64,000 nucleotides of DNA from Moritella marina ATCC 15381 (GCF_008931805.1 NZ_CP044399.1:2604001-2668000), one strand, 5' to 3'; positions 10,751 through 20,753 are shown, counted from the first letter of the stretch. Numbers and translations are program-made. Notes: generated from the letters alone by a model not told the origin.

Positions 10751-10787
10751 AGTTATTGGTTATGCACACTTAAAATAACCAATAACT
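10751..10787. repeat. 12 bp perfect inverted repeat between ptsI and crr
   Basis: AGTTATTGGTTA and TAACCAATAACT are perfect inverted copies separated by 13 bp. There is no T-run after it, so it is not a simple terminator. It may be an RNA hairpin that adjusts ptsI/crr transcript ratio or protects an mRNA end, or an operator. Confidence 0.55.
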
Positions 10788-10815
10788 ATGTCTACCAAAT
10801 TGCTAGGAGTTAAAA

Positions 10816-11328
10816 ATGGGATTATTCGATAAACTAAAAAAACTGGTTTCAGACGACAGTAATGACAGCAATACGCTACACATTGTTTCTCCACTAGCCG
10901 GTGAAATCGTTGCTATCGAAGATGTGCCAGATGTTATCTTTGCTGAGAAAATTGTTGGTGACGGTATCGCTATCAACCCAACTGGTAACAAACTAGTTGC
11001 TCCAGTAACAGGTGAGATCGTAAAAATTTACGAAACTAACCACGCATTCGCAATTCGTTCTGACGAAGGTCTAGAAGTTCTAGTTCACTTCGGTTTAGAT
11101 ACAGTTGAATTACGCGGTGAAGGCTTCACACGTATCGCTGAGGAAGGTCAACATATCAATGCTGGTGAAACTATCATTGAATTCGATCTAGCACTACTAA
11201 CTGAAAAAGCTAAATCAGTAATTACACCATGCATCATCTCAAACATGGATGAAATTAAGAGCATGGAGAAATTCTCTGGTTCAGTTGCACTAGGCGAAAC
11301 GATTGTTCTTAAAGTTATTAAGGACTAG
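10816..11328 (+). CDS. crr: PTS glucose-specific enzyme IIA (EIIA-Glc)
   Basis: EIIA-Glc receives phosphate from HPr, hands it to glucose-type permeases, and regulates adenylate cyclase and other permeases (inducer exclusion). The 170-residue protein starts with MGLFDKLKKLVS. It contains the hydrophobic face region FAEKIVGDGIAI and the active-site His in EVLVHFGLDTVEL (near residue 92), as in E. coli. A TAGGAG ribosome site lies before the ATG. Third gene of the pts operon, followed by a strong terminator. Confidence 0.97.
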   Translation: MGLFDKLKKLVSDDSNDSNTLHIVSPLAGEIVAIEDVPDVIFAEKIVGDGIAINPTGNKLVAPVTGEIVKIYETNHAFAIRSDEGLEVLVHFGLDTVELRGEGFTRIAEEGQHINAGETIIEFDLALLTEKAKSVITPCIISNMDEIKSMEKFSGSVALGETIVLKVIKD

Positions 11329-11373
11329 TACTTAACGTTATTGAAGACTTGTTCTTAACAATAACCTAGGTAT

Positions 11374-11406
11374 GCAAAAAAGAGCTATAAGTAGCTCTTT
11401 TTTTTC
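11374..11406 (+). terminator. pts operon terminator
   Basis: Stem AAAAGAGCTA/TAGCTCTTTT with a short loop and a run of eight T residues, 46 bp after crr. It can also act for the converging minus-strand diguanylate cyclase gene. Confidence 0.9.
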
Positions 11407-11444
11407 GTCTGCGTTTAGTGTTGATAACATTTCAGCTATTCAGC

Positions 11445-12629
11445 TTAACTCGCCATCGATAATTGCATCACAGTGCAATTACGACCATCTCGTTTAGCTT
11501 GATACAAGGCTTTATCAGCCTCTTCTTCCAAGGCAAAGACATTAACGCTTTGCCCAACACTAATGCCAATACTCGCCGTTACCTTTATCGCTAGCGCTGC
11601 TTTAACAGTTGTATGGTCCATAATAATCAGGCGAATTTCTTCTGCCAAATTCTCTATTTTGCTGGCAGATATCAGCGGTGAATAAATACTAAACTCTTCG
11701 CCGCCTGTACGTGCATAAACACACATAGAACCACAGCTACTAGCAATAATATTGGCGATGTCTTTAATCACTAAATCCCCCACCGCATGTCCATACTCAT
11801 CATTAATATTCTTAAAATGATCGATATCCAAAATCATCACAGCCGCTTCTTTATGTGGTGCTAAAGCGGCAATAGCATGTTGATAACCACGGCGATTATA
11901 AATATTAGCGAGCGGGTCAGTAAACGACATATGCTGTAATGAAAAAGCATTACGCTGAGTACAGAGCATCAAATAACAGAAAGTAAGAAAACACTGAGTC
12001 ATTAGCATGTTAATACAAGCAATCGCCGTCGTGATCTCTACGCAATTAAGTAAAGGCTCTTCTTGTACTAACAGCACTAACCTTGTCACACTTAACAGCA
12101 ACGATAACCCACAGGTCAACAGACAAATAACGCGTGTCATACCATATTGCTTGGCTTGATAACTGATTAAATAATGAGAGATAAAAAGAAAACTGATACT
12201 CGTGGAGGCAGTCGTCAAAACCGTTGTATACAATGGTAATAACTCAAAGCTTAAAGCGTATGCATAAAAAGGAACTATCAGTAAGCATTGTGTCGCGTAG
12301 AGCCACAATAACGATTGGTTTATTTGTAGGAAACGATGAAAACCATGTGCGATAAGGCAAACCGCCAAACAGAGTAATATATTGGGGCGTATGACATTAA
12401 GCCAAGTATGACTAGCATAACCTTCTAACTTAAATAACCATAATTGCTCCGCCATAATAAAGCTATAAGCTAGCACCAGTAAAGAGGAAATAAGCCAATA
12501 GCCGACCCCGTCATAGCGACGATTAGCAAGCCAAGTACATAACATGATGACGGCTAAAAATGACAATCCTATCGCAGTAAAAATGGTGATGGTAAACAAG
12601 TCGAGTAAGACTACAGGCATGGGTTCCAT
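11445..12629 (-). CDS. Membrane diguanylate cyclase (GGDEF)
   Basis: Likely makes cyclic di-GMP from two GTP. The 394-residue protein has an N-terminal half with about seven hydrophobic segments (residues 8-230), followed by a GGDEF domain (about 235-385). The active-site loop reads TGGEEF, and ILDIDHFKNINDEYGH provides the metal- and GTP-binding Asp. The four residues at the inhibitory-site position before GGEEF are not RxxD, so product inhibition through the I-site is probably absent. It stands alone, converging on crr. The sensory membrane half matches no named domain that I recognise. Confidence 0.85.
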   Translation of the reverse strand: MEPMPVVLLDLFTITIFTAIGLSFLAVIMLCTWLANRRYDGVGYWLISSLLVLAYSFIMAEQLWLFKLEGYASHTWLNVIRPNILLCLAVCLIAHGFHRFLQINQSLLWLYATQCLLIVPFYAYALSFELLPLYTTVLTTASTSISFLFISHYLISYQAKQYGMTRVICLLTCGLSLLLSVTRLVLLVQEEPLLNCVEITTAIACINMLMTQCFLTFCYLMLCTQRNAFSLQHMSFTDPLANIYNRRGYQHAIAALAPHKEAAVMILDIDHFKNINDEYGHAVGDLVIKDIANIIASSCGSMCVYARTGGEEFSIYSPLISASKIENLAEEIRLIIMDHTTVKAALAIKVTASIGISVGQSVNVFALEEEADKALYQAKRDGRNCTVMQLSMAS

Positions 12630-12760
12630 TAACGATTCATAAACTCTAAAAATTGATATTGACTGCTTAATTAAGGATAGGGAATTTACCGCACAAGCAC
12701 TGGTTAAGCAAGTCGTTGGTTACTGCCTAACCAGTCATTCTACCGATTATTCGTTAGCGC

Positions 12761-14743
12761 CTAAATCTTAAATACTCTAGCAACATCTTGTAATGACGTA
12801 GCCAATTGTGCTTGTTCTCTTGCAGTCATGGCAATTTGATTCGCGCCCGTTGCCGACTCCATTGATTTTTGTTTGACGTTAACAATGTTTTCAGCAACAT
12901 CTTGCGTGACCACAGACTGCTCTTCAATCGCAGTAGCTACTTGCTCTGTCATCGCGAAGATCTGATTTACTGCTGCGGTAATATCTTGCAATGTTTGTGC
13001 TACGCTTTTCGACTTAGCAACCGCATCCGCCGCTTTACTTTGACTCACTTCAATCACGTTAAAGGCCGCATTTGCATCTGCTTGCAACGCACTAATAAAA
13101 CTCTCAATCTCGGCGGTTGATTCTTGAGTGCGTTTCGCTAATGTGCGTACCTCATCCGCAACCACAGCAAAGCCACGTCCTTGCTCGCCCGCACGTGCCG
13201 CCTCAATCGCCGCATTTAACGCGAGTAAGTTTGTTTGGTCAGCAACCGATTTAATGACATCGACCATATTGGTAATGTTGTTACTGCTGTTATGTAAATT
13301 GGTAATACGCTGGGCTAAACTATCAATCTCACTCGCTAATGTTTCTATTGACAGTGATGATTGCTGTACTATCTCGACCCCATCCGAGGCTTGTGTATCA
13401 ACTTCTTTTGCCGAATCAGCCGTTAATTGAGTATTATGTGCGACTTCTTTGACTGTGGCAGATAACTCTTCAATCGCAGTCGCGATCAAACTGATACCAT
13501 CTTGTTGCTCTACTAATGATGTAGAACTATATGCACAGGTTTGTGCAGTTTCTTCTGCTGCCGATGCGAGGGTAATACTGGATGTTGAAATGTTATCCAT
13601 CGCCCCTGAAAATTGCGATAACGTCAAATTTAACGCCGTTGCGATCTGCCCGAGTTCGCTATTTCCTGCAAGCTGTGTTTGTACCGTCAGATCATTATTA
13701 TCACGGACTTCGGTCATCACATTCATCAGCTCTTTTACCCGCGCCAATAAATCACGTATAGTAACAAAACTAATCATCGCTGAAATCACAATAATCAACA
13801 GACTAAATACAATATTTCTCGTCAGCGTTATCATCGCGTTATCACGATTGCGCTCAACCAAATTCAACAGGGATAATTCTAACGCATCCTGGATCGTTTT
13901 TAACTGGCCAATACGCGTACTTGCTTGTGCAAACCAATACTCTGCATCAACATTAAAGTCCGTTGATTTGGTTTTAGCTATCGTTCTTAACTTCAGCACT
14001 TCTTTAGCCGCTGCGCTATTTAACTGCTGTTCAAAGAACTGCTTATTACTCTCTGTTGCAAAGATTTTAAAATTATCAAAATAGGTTTCTTGCTCAATCA
14101 CTAAGCCAATAAATTTAACAAAATTACCGGGGCCGAAGTGATCTTTAGAAAAGGTATTACTCAACACAGCACGTTCAATACCGGCACGCTCTTTACCTTG
14201 TAAAAAATTGTAATAGGCCACAGTCTCAGCCGTAATGCTCGCATCCGAACTCATCTCAACAATCAAACCAGACACACTCAATAACTTGGCATTTAACTTA
14301 GTGTAATAACCAAGTGCCGCCCCTAATTGAATATTCTGCGAATCGACTTTATTACGGATACCTTTCAGCATAGTTAAGTCTTGTTGAATGCTTGTTTGTA
14401 ATTGTTTAATTTGGCGGTCAGATACTAGGTTGTTCTGTAAGAAGCGCATCAATTGAGCATGCTTTACATCAGTATCAGCACGTTGTTTACGCAGTTTACT
14501 GCTAAACTTAGTGCCGTTAGAACCAATGAATCCAGCGGTCATGCCACGTTCTTTTTGTAACTCATGGACTAACTCACTGTACTCAACAGAAAGCTCTGTG
14601 TACTGAGTTAAAACAGACATTTCTTTACTGGTTGCTAAACTTTGTGAAAGTGAAGAGACACTCAACCACAAAAAACCCAACATAGGTAAAGCCAATAACA
14701 TAATAATTTTATGTTTAAACGAGATATCTGAAAATTTCATCAC
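12761..14743 (-). CDS. Methyl-accepting chemotaxis protein with NIT sensor domain
   Basis: Chemoreceptor that signals through CheA/CheW to the flagellar motor. The 660-residue protein has a membrane segment at about 12-32, a periplasmic helical domain with the NIT signature ([17 protein letters not shown] and a later LRKQRADTD), a second membrane segment at about 307-328, a HAMP region, and a long cytoplasmic coiled coil with the hairpin tip core ([20 protein letters not shown]). NIT domains are known from nitrate/nitrite-responsive proteins, so a nitrogen-oxide ligand is possible but not shown. The C terminus lacks an NWETF-type CheR/CheB tether. Monocistronic, with a 410 bp upstream gap. 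Confidence 0.88.
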   Translation of the reverse strand: MMKFSDISFKHKIIMLLALPMLGFLWLSVSSLSQSLATSKEMSVLTQYTELSVEYSELVHELQKERGMTAGFIGSNGTKFSSKLRKQRADTDVKHAQLMRFLQNNLVSDRQIKQLQTSIQQDLTMLKGIRNKVDSQNIQLGAALGYYTKLNAKLLSVSGLIVEMSSDASITAETVAYYNFLQGKERAGIERAVLSNTFSKDHFGPGNFVKFIGLVIEQETYFDNFKIFATESNKQFFEQQLNSAAAKEVLKLRTIAKTKSTDFNVDAEYWFAQASTRIGQLKTIQDALELSLLNLVERNRDNAMITLTRNIVFSLLIIVISAMISFVTIRDLLARVKELMNVMTEVRDNNDLTVQTQLAGNSELGQIATALNLTLSQFSGAMDNISTSSITLASAAEETAQTCAYSSTSLVEQQDGISLIATAIEELSATVKEVAHNTQLTADSAKEVDTQASDGVEIVQQSSLSIETLASEIDSLAQRITNLHNSSNNITNMVDVIKSVADQTNLLALNAAIEAARAGEQGRGFAVVADEVRTLAKRTQESTAEIESFISALQADANAAFNVIEVSQSKAADAVAKSKSVAQTLQDITAAVNQIFAMTEQVATAIEEQSVVTQDVAENIVNVKQKSMESATGANQIAMTAREQAQLATSLQDVARVFKI

Positions 14744-15154
14744 ACTTCCTTAATTTTAAAAATGGCTGCACGCTTACTCAGCACGCCACAACATATAATT
14801 GAGAATAATACCTATTTATTTGTTAATTGTATAAACAATTATAAAACATAATGATATACATCAATTTTACTTAAATGAATTAACTCGTTCTATTATTACC
14901 CTTGAAATAACGTACAAATGTAAATCACCATAAGGATATCGCGTAATAGCTAACGCCAATGGAATTAAGTATTCCCATAGACAATAGCGATAGACGATAA
15001 CTATCAAACCTAGCAGTTTAATCGATTATATCTATACATTTAAATTTTGCATAATAGTCACATCAACACGGAGTACAGTCTTCGTAACCAAGTTTACACA
15101 AAATAAGCGCGACAAACGACAACCGTTTTCGCAGACGCTTTCTAAGGCTTAATA
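14744..15154. other. Divergent intergenic region, chemoreceptor / flavoprotein gene
   Basis: 411 bp, strongly AT-rich near the chemoreceptor start. I see no gene, repeat or strong inverted repeat. It should contain the two divergent promoters. Confidence 0.5.
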
Positions 15155-16606
15155 ATGAATATGATAAATGTAGATGTAGCAGTAATTGGTGGTGGTACAG
15201 CTGGACTTGGTGCATATCGAGCAGCAAAGTCACACTCAGACAGTGTCGTGATCATCGAAGGTGGCCCTTATGGTACAACCTGCGCCCGTGTTGGCTGCAT
15301 GCCATCAAAACTGCTTATCGCCGCAGCAGAAAGTGTGCATCACATTAACAAAGCACCGGGCTTTGGTATCCACCCACAAGGTGAAACCTTAATTAACGGT
15401 GTTGAAGTCATGGCGCGAGTGAAAAGTGAACGCGACCGCTTTGTCGGCTTTGTTGTGGAAGGCGTCGATGAAATCCCAGAACAAGATAAAATTGCAGGCT
15501 ACGCTAGCTTTTTAAACAACAATACCCTACTGGTTGGCGACCACACACAAATTAATGCCAAACGCATCGTCATTGCGACGGGGTCACGCCCTGCTTACCC
15601 TGCGGTATGGAATGAATTAGGCGATCGTCTCGTTATTAATGACGATGTATTTGAATGGGACGATCTACCAAAATCAATCGCGGTGTTTGGCCCCGGTGTG
15701 ATTGGCTTAGAATTAGGGCAATCACTAAAGCGCCTTGGTGTGGAAGTCATCATGTTCGGTTTAGGCGGGCAAGTCGGTCCATTGACAGATCCAGGCGTCA
15801 TGGCCTATGCGAATAAAGCTTTTAATGAAGAATTCTATCTTGATGCCGACGTTAAAGTTGAAAGCATGACGCGACAAGGTGAGCATGTTGAAATTAAATA
15901 CTTAGATAAAAACCAAGTGCTACAAACAGTGAATGTTGAATATGTACTGGCAGCGACAGGTCGTCGTCCAAATGTTGATAAAATTGGCCTGCAAAATACC
16001 ACCCTTGAATTAGACGAGCGTGGCGTACCAACAGCGGATTATTACACGATGCAAACATCGGTAGAAAGTATCTTTATTTCTGGTGATGCCAGCAATCAAA
16101 TTCCACTGTTACACGAAGCGGCAGACCAAGCACGTATTGCCGGTGATAACGCCGGACGTTTCCCACAAATTCGAGCAGGTCTCCGCCGTAGCGTTATCTC
16201 GGCAGTATTTACCGATCCACAGATTGCGATGGTTGGTGAAACATACAAGCAGATAATTACCCGTCTAGGTAACTGTGGTTGTTTTGAAACAGGCAGTGTA
16301 TCGTTCGAAAACCAAGGCCGTTCACGTGTAATGCTACGTAATAAAGGCTTACTACACGTGTATGCAGAACACGGGACAGGATTGTTTTTAGGCGCTGAAA
16401 TGATAGGCCCAGATGCAGAGCATTTAGCGCACTTATTAGTATGGGCGCATCAGCAAAAAATGACCGTGTCGGAAATGTTAGACATGCCATTCTACCACCC
16501 AGTCATCGAAGAAGGGGTGAGAACAGCATTACGTGACCTCAACGCTAAATTACACCTAGGTCCAGACATGATTAAACATTGTATGGATTGTGGCCCAGGC
16601 TGTTAG
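15155..16606 (+). CDS. Dihydrolipoyl dehydrogenase-like flavoprotein with Cys-rich C-terminal tail
   Basis: Member of the pyridine-nucleotide disulfide oxidoreductase family (lipoamide dehydrogenase, glutathione and mercuric reductase). The 483-residue protein has the FAD-binding GGGTAGLGA, the redox pair Cys43/Cys48 in TTCARVGCMPSK, an NAD(P)-binding GPGVIGLELG, the second FAD motif ISGDAS and the dimer-interface acid/base pair in YHPVIEEG. It is not beside aceEF or sucAB, so it is probably not the housekeeping E3. The last residues, HCMDCGPGC, give three extra cysteines (476, 479, 483) not found in standard E3. This recalls the C-terminal cysteines of mercuric reductase and may bind metal or relay thiol exchange. 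The true substrate is unknown. Confidence 0.85.
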   Translation: MNMINVDVAVIGGGTAGLGAYRAAKSHSDSVVIIEGGPYGTTCARVGCMPSKLLIAAAESVHHINKAPGFGIHPQGETLINGVEVMARVKSERDRFVGFVVEGVDEIPEQDKIAGYASFLNNNTLLVGDHTQINAKRIVIATGSRPAYPAVWNELGDRLVINDDVFEWDDLPKSIAVFGPGVIGLELGQSLKRLGVEVIMFGLGGQVGPLTDPGVMAYANKAFNEEFYLDADVKVESMTRQGEHVEIKYLDKNQVLQTVNVEYVLAATGRRPNVDKIGLQNTTLELDERGVPTADYYTMQTSVESIFISGDASNQIPLLHEAADQARIAGDNAGRFPQIRAGLRRSVISAVFTDPQIAMVGETYKQIITRLGNCGCFETGSVSFENQGRSRVMLRNKGLLHVYAEHGTGLFLGAEMIGPDAEHLAHLLVWAHQQKMTVSEMLDMPFYHPVIEEGVRTALRDLNAKLHLGPDMIKHCMDCGPGC

Positions 16607-16643
16607 TAACAGACTAGCTATAATAGCAGCCACACTACCCCAG

Positions 16644-16892
16644 TCACGCAATCGGTTTAGTCGCACTAGATTCGCGATTAAGGCTTGCCACTAAGCTATC
16701 GCGGTAACGCATTGTTGCTTTGAGCGTCTTGTGTACCGCGGCTGTATTTGACTGGCTATGTTGTTGAACATAGTCGGTCATACGCTTAATTTGCGCAGTG
16801 AGCTCATCTATCGTTACTTCAGTTTGTTGTTGCTCATTGCTTGCTAGAGTCAGCTTCCTTTCAACTATGCGCTTATTCTCAAACTTATCCAT
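16644..16892 (-). CDS. Small hypothetical protein, coiled-coil-like
   Basis: An 82-residue hydrophilic protein rich in Gln, Thr, Lys and Glu, with a heptad-like central part (TIDELTAQIKRMTDYVQQHS) and no membrane segment or cysteine. I do not recognise the family. A good ribosome site (AAGGAATAT) lies before the ATG at 16892, which supports real translation. It converges on the flavoprotein gene with 37 bp between stops. Confidence 0.65.
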   Translation of the reverse strand: MDKFENKRIVERKLTLASNEQQQTEVTIDELTAQIKRMTDYVQQHSQSNTAAVHKTLKATMRYRDSLVASLNRESSATKPIA

Positions 16893-17170
16893 TATAATAT
16901 TCCTTCATCCTTGTCATCCAACTATTTCTGCAACCCACATCCTAGGATATGCATGCTTAAACAACTATAACATAGCATATTTTATTTTAATGCTGCCTAG
17001 ACTAGCGTATTAAAAAACGTAGGGAAAATAACAAAAAATTATAATTTATAGCCATTTTGTTCTGCCTATTTTAATCTCTAAACAGGCGAATTTGGCAATA
17101 TCAATTATACTGTCATATTAGATTATTTGAAGTATTGAACTGCTACAGCTTTGTTTTCAGGAGTTGGACT

Positions 17171-17338
17171 ATGTTTTCATTATTATTAAGAGTCATCTCA
17201 CCTTTTTTTATTTTTCTCGGCATCATGTTTTTATATAGTTACGGCACGGGACAAGATAGTCGACAGATTCTCGACGCCTTACTAGATCTAGTCAGTTTGG
17301 TTGGCGCTCACATCGCTGATGCATTTAATCAGCCTTGA
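17171..17338 (+). CDS. Small hypothetical membrane protein
   Basis: A 55-residue product, MFSLLLRVISPFFIFLGIMF at its start, with one N-terminal membrane segment and a C-terminal amphipathic helix (LDALLDLVSLVGAHIADAF). The ATG at 17171 is preceded by a clear AGGAG; a longer reading from 17135 has no ribosome site. No family recognised. Single gene converging on argP. Confidence 0.6.
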   Translation: MFSLLLRVISPFFIFLGIMFLYSYGTGQDSRQILDALLDLVSLVGAHIADAFNQP

Positions 17339-17359
17339 TAGCGATTAATTTATATGTAA

Positions 17360-18241
17360 CTAAAAAATGGCCAATTTAGCTGCGTTGATAATCTGTTCTG
17401 ATACTTGTTTGTATAAACCTTTTAGCAAGATCCAACGATGCCAATAAAGTGGTATTGTCAGTTGTTTATCGGTTAATCTAACCAATTTTCCCGATGCTAA
17501 CTCGGCCTTAATTTGCAACTCTGGAATCAAGCAATAGGCAACACCCGCATTCGCCATCGCAACAAATGCCTCTGACGAGCGCACGATATGACAAGGGTAA
17601 CTCCCTCCAGCTAAATTAAAATGCTGCTGAATAAATTTGATGTGCATATCATCTTTATGATCAAACGATACCGCTGGTGCTTTCAATAATGCTTGCTGGG
17701 TGATCCCTAAAGGCAAATACTGCTGTACAAATTCAGGTGTCGCCACCAACGCGTAATTCAACTCACCCAATAATTTCGCTTCACAACCTGGTAACGGTTT
17801 ATTTTGTAAACTCAACGCACCAAACGCCTCACCAGCTTTGACTTTCTCTAAGGTTCTCGCTTCATCCATAATATGCAGATTCAGCTCTATCGGGTATTGC
17901 TTTAATAAAGGCGCTAACGCCGGAATAAACCAAGTCGCTAAGCTATCCGCATTCAGTGCAATTGCCATCACAACTGATTTATCCGTCGAGGTTGCACTAA
18001 TACTTGGCAATAACTCAGCTTCTAAATGTTGCACCTGCTTGTAATGTTTTAGCAAACGTTGACCAATGTCTGTCGCGACTATCGGTTGACTACGGATCAA
18101 CACGGGTTGCGCAACAAACTCTTCCAACAACTTGATCCGCTGCGATACCGCGGGTTGTGATATACACAGTACATTCGCCGCACGTTCAAAACTTTGCTGC
18201 TCAATCACCACTTGTAAGGCATGTAATAATTTGTAATCCAC
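17360..18241 (-). CDS. argP: LysR-type regulator ArgP
   Basis: ArgP (IciA) activates the arginine/lysine exporter gene argO in response to arginine. The N-terminal winged helix-turn-helix reads DYKLLHALQVVIEQQSFERAANVLCISQPAVSQRIKLLE (split: FERAANVLCISQ, PAVSQRIKLLEEF), the typical ArgP form; a periplasmic-binding-like effector domain follows to residue 293. I chose the GTG at 18241 because it matches the family N terminus and has AGGGG 8 nt upstream; the longer ATG reading from 18301 adds 20 residues absent from homologues. It is divergent from argO, the classic arrangement, which is strong support. Confidence 0.9.
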   Translation of the reverse strand: MDYKLLHALQVVIEQQSFERAANVLCISQPAVSQRIKLLEEFVAQPVLIRSQPIVATDIGQRLLKHYKQVQHLEAELLPSISATSTDKSVVMAIALNADSLATWFIPALAPLLKQYPIELNLHIMDEARTLEKVKAGEAFGALSLQNKPLPGCEAKLLGELNYALVATPEFVQQYLPLGITQQALLKAPAVSFDHKDDMHIKFIQQHFNLAGGSYPCHIVRSSEAFVAMANAGVAYCLIPELQIKAELASGKLVRLTDKQLTIPLYWHRWILLKGLYKQVSEQIINAAKLAIF

Positions 18242-18374
18242 AACGCATCCCCTTTTGTTATTGCTCTGACGCAGCGTTATAACATAAGTTAAATTTATCA
18301 ATCATAATAATTATTAATTATACTTATCATGAAATGTTTTGTAATCTCGACAGCCTAATTTCTAGAGGTTCGTT

Positions 18375-18983
18375 ATGATAACAGCAACAATTCAAGGACT
18401 ACTGCTTGGCGGTAGCATGATCATTCCTATCGGCGCGCAGAACGCCTATATCTTAAATCAGGGCATAAAGCGTAATCACCATTTTTTAACCGCGACTATT
18501 TGTATTATCTGCGACGCCTTGTTAATTAGTGCAGGTGTGTTTGGTGCGGGCAGTTTATTGGCATTAAATCCCAACTTATTACACATTATCACCTGGGGTG
18601 GCATTGTATTTTTAACCAGTTATGGTGCACTCTCATTTCGCAGTGCATGGCGCTATCAATATGGTAAAACAGCCTTAGGTGGCGGGCATAAATCTCGTAA
18701 AATGGTGATCATGGCCACCCTCGCAGTTACCTTGCTCAACCCCCATGTGTATTTAGATACCGTAGTAGTCTTAGGTAGTGTCGGTAATCAGTTCACCGGT
18801 GATAGTCGTTTGGCTTTTGCGGGTGGCACGATCTTAGCCTCCATTTTATGGTTTTATGGTTTAGCTTTTAGTGCCGCAAAGTTTTCAGTTTGGTTAAACC
18901 AGCCAAAGGTACAGCGTGTTATCGACATAACAGTCGGTTGTATTATGTGGTTGATCGCCAGCAGCCTATATCGTAGTTTGTAA
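18375..18983 (+). CDS. argO: Arginine exporter ArgO (LysE family)
   Basis: Inner-membrane exporter of arginine and toxic analogues. The 202-residue protein shows the LysE-family start GLLLGGSMIIPIGAQNAYIL and about six membrane segments, with NPHVYLDTVVVLGS in the middle, diagnostic for the ArgO/LysE branch. An AGAGGT ribosome site lies before the ATG. It diverges from argP over 133 bp, which must contain the ArgP-binding region. Expected to be ArgP-activated by arginine. Confidence 0.92.
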   Translation: MITATIQGLLLGGSMIIPIGAQNAYILNQGIKRNHHFLTATICIICDALLISAGVFGAGSLLALNPNLLHIITWGGIVFLTSYGALSFRSAWRYQYGKTALGGGHKSRKMVIMATLAVTLLNPHVYLDTVVVLGSVGNQFTGDSRLAFAGGTILASILWFYGLAFSAAKFSVWLNQPKVQRVIDITVGCIMWLIASSLYRSL

Positions 18984-19171
18984 TCGAAAACCCAAAATAC
19001 GCGACTTTAAGTAAATCATTTAGTGCTTATTCTCCGAATTCTGAGATATTGTTCACTATACTTTGCGCTTACAGTGAAAAAGGCCGATAATCAGCCCATC
19101 TATCCAAACCGAGCTAAACACTAACTCAGTTTGGATATATTCCTATAACACCAGACAAAAGTTGAACATAA

Positions 19172-19861
19172 ATGCGCTTAGATAAGTTTATTTGCCAAAG
19201 TACTAACCTGACCCGAACTCTTGCAAAGCGTGAGATTGCACGCAGCAACGTAAAAGTTGATGGCGAAGTTGTACGTAAAGCAGACTATAAAGTAACAGCT
19301 GACATGGATGTTTGGTTTAGTGGTAAATCATTAAGCCAACGCCCACCGCGTTATATCATGATGCATAAACCAGTCGATGTAATTTGCTCAACAGTAGATG
19401 AAGAGCATCAATCAGTGATCAGCTTAATCGAAGCAGACAAGCGAGATGAATTACACATCGCAGGTCGTCTTGATGTTGATACCACAGGTTTAGTATTAAT
19501 TACAGATGATGGCCAATGGTCACATCGCGTTACATCACCTAAGCGTGAATGTAACAAACGTTACCGTGTACAGCTGGCTGAAGCGATTTCGCCAACAGCT
19601 GTTGCTGATTTTGAAGCCGGTATCCAACTGCGTAGCGAAGACAAACCTTGCCTGCCTGCAAAACTTGAGATCTTAAGCGAAAAAGAAGTATTGCTTACTA
19701 TCCAAGAAGGTAAATACCACCAGGTTAAGCGTATGTTTGCCAGCCAAGGCAATAGCGTAGTTGGTTTACACCGCGAGCAAATCGGTGAGATCGTATTAGA
19801 CCCAACACTGGAATTAGGTGAATGGCGTTACCTAACAGATGCAGAAGCTAAAAGCATCTAA
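19172..19861 (+). CDS. rsuA: 16S rRNA pseudouridine(516) synthase RsuA
   Basis: Converts a uridine of 16S rRNA (U516 in E. coli) to pseudouridine. The 229-residue protein has an N-terminal S4-like RNA-binding domain (MRLDKFICQSTNLTRTLAK) and the catalytic domain with the active Asp in GRLDVDTTGLVLIT. Length is typical for RsuA; RluB/E/F relatives differ in tail length. Monocistronic with a strong terminator behind it. Confidence 0.93.
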   Translation: MRLDKFICQSTNLTRTLAKREIARSNVKVDGEVVRKADYKVTADMDVWFSGKSLSQRPPRYIMMHKPVDVICSTVDEEHQSVISLIEADKRDELHIAGRLDVDTTGLVLITDDGQWSHRVTSPKRECNKRYRVQLAEAISPTAVADFEAGIQLRSEDKPCLPAKLEILSEKEVLLTIQEGKYHQVKRMFASQGNSVVGLHREQIGEIVLDPTLELGEWRYLTDAEAKSI

Positions 19862-19878
19862 TCTGTTAAGTGTACAAT

Positions 19879-19919
19879 GAAAAAAGCCCACATTAATTAT
19901 GTTAATGTGGGCTTTTTTC
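19879..19919. terminator. Bidirectional terminator after rsuA
   Basis: A 17 bp stem (GCCCACATTAA/TTAATGTGGGC with flanking A and T runs) 18 bp after the rsuA stop. It serves rsuA and the converging regulator gene. Confidence 0.93.
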
Positions 19920-19938
19920 TTACTGCCAATAATCTCTA

Positions 19939-20652
19939 TTACTTGGTCGCTGTCACTTTGTACGCGCAGCGTCTTGCACCTTCGACAATATGTTCTTCAC
20001 GTTCAACAGTCGCCATTCCCGCTAACAAGCTTTGGAATAAATTCAATTCAGAACGACAAAAATTAAGGCATGTCGATGCAGCAGCACAAATCGGACAATG
20101 GTTTTCCATCAGCCAATAAATATTACCGCAGTTAACTATATCCACATTGTCGTCAGAAACCTTGCAATTATCTTTAATAATGTTGCTATCATCGGTGATA
20201 ACACCGCAATCCTCACCTATCATGACTGTTGCCATATAACCTTCTTCACTGCGTAATTCAGCCAAGGCTTCAAGCTTACCCAATAAATCAGAATGACCTG
20301 CTAGTCTGTCGCTGTACAGTACAAACGATGCCTGTTCTCGGTGCGCAATAAGTTGCTCAAGCCCGGTATCACCAAATATCACTTGCACTGAATCAATAAG
20401 CTGTACGGTCAACTCTTCATGGCGATCAGAAAAGTGGCTATTGCTCTGCTCCGTTAACGCCCAATAACGTGTTGGTCTGCCTCGTACGGCTTTCTTATCT
20501 TCAAAGCTAATATCACCGTCATCGGCTAACGCTTGTAAATGCTGGCGAACACCCATGGTCGTCAAGCCTAATTCACTCGCCAGTACCTTGGCGGTTAATG
20601 CCCCTTCGACCTTTAATAAGCTGAGAATTTTCTCACTGGTTTTTTCTTTCAT
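19939..20652 (-). CDS. SufR-like winged-helix regulator with C-terminal cysteine cluster
   Basis: A 237-residue transcription factor of the predicted regulator group that includes SufR. The N-terminal winged helix has KILSLLKVEGALTAKVLASE and a recognition helix around TTMGVRQHLQALADDG with the wing RGRPTRYWAL. The C-terminal domain carries ENHCPICAAASTCLNFCRSE, a spacing suited to an Fe-S cluster or metal. The ATG at 20652 has GGAG upstream; the reading from 20709 adds residues not seen in the family. It diverges from a flavin-reductase gene across a region with four related TTTACTTAA motifs, probably its operator. Likely a redox or metal sensor; the ligand is an inference. Confidence 0.8.
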   Translation of the reverse strand: MKEKTSEKILSLLKVEGALTAKVLASELGLTTMGVRQHLQALADDGDISFEDKKAVRGRPTRYWALTEQSNSHFSDRHEELTVQLIDSVQVIFGDTGLEQLIAHREQASFVLYSDRLAGHSDLLGKLEALAELRSEEGYMATVMIGEDCGVITDDSNIIKDNCKVSDDNVDIVNCGNIYWLMENHCPICAAASTCLNFCRSELNLFQSLLAGMATVEREEHIVEGARRCAYKVTATK

Positions 20653-20753
20653 ATTAACTCCAACTATTCCACGCCCAATGACGGCCACTCTTATATATGC
20701 GATGAACAAGTTTATTCAGGTACATTTATAGCTGTATTATTGCCGATATAAAT

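Noticed and set aside
13449-14084. 211-codon plus-strand ORF inside the chemoreceptor gene
   Set aside because: Shadow of the receptor coding sequence; no recognisable protein pattern.
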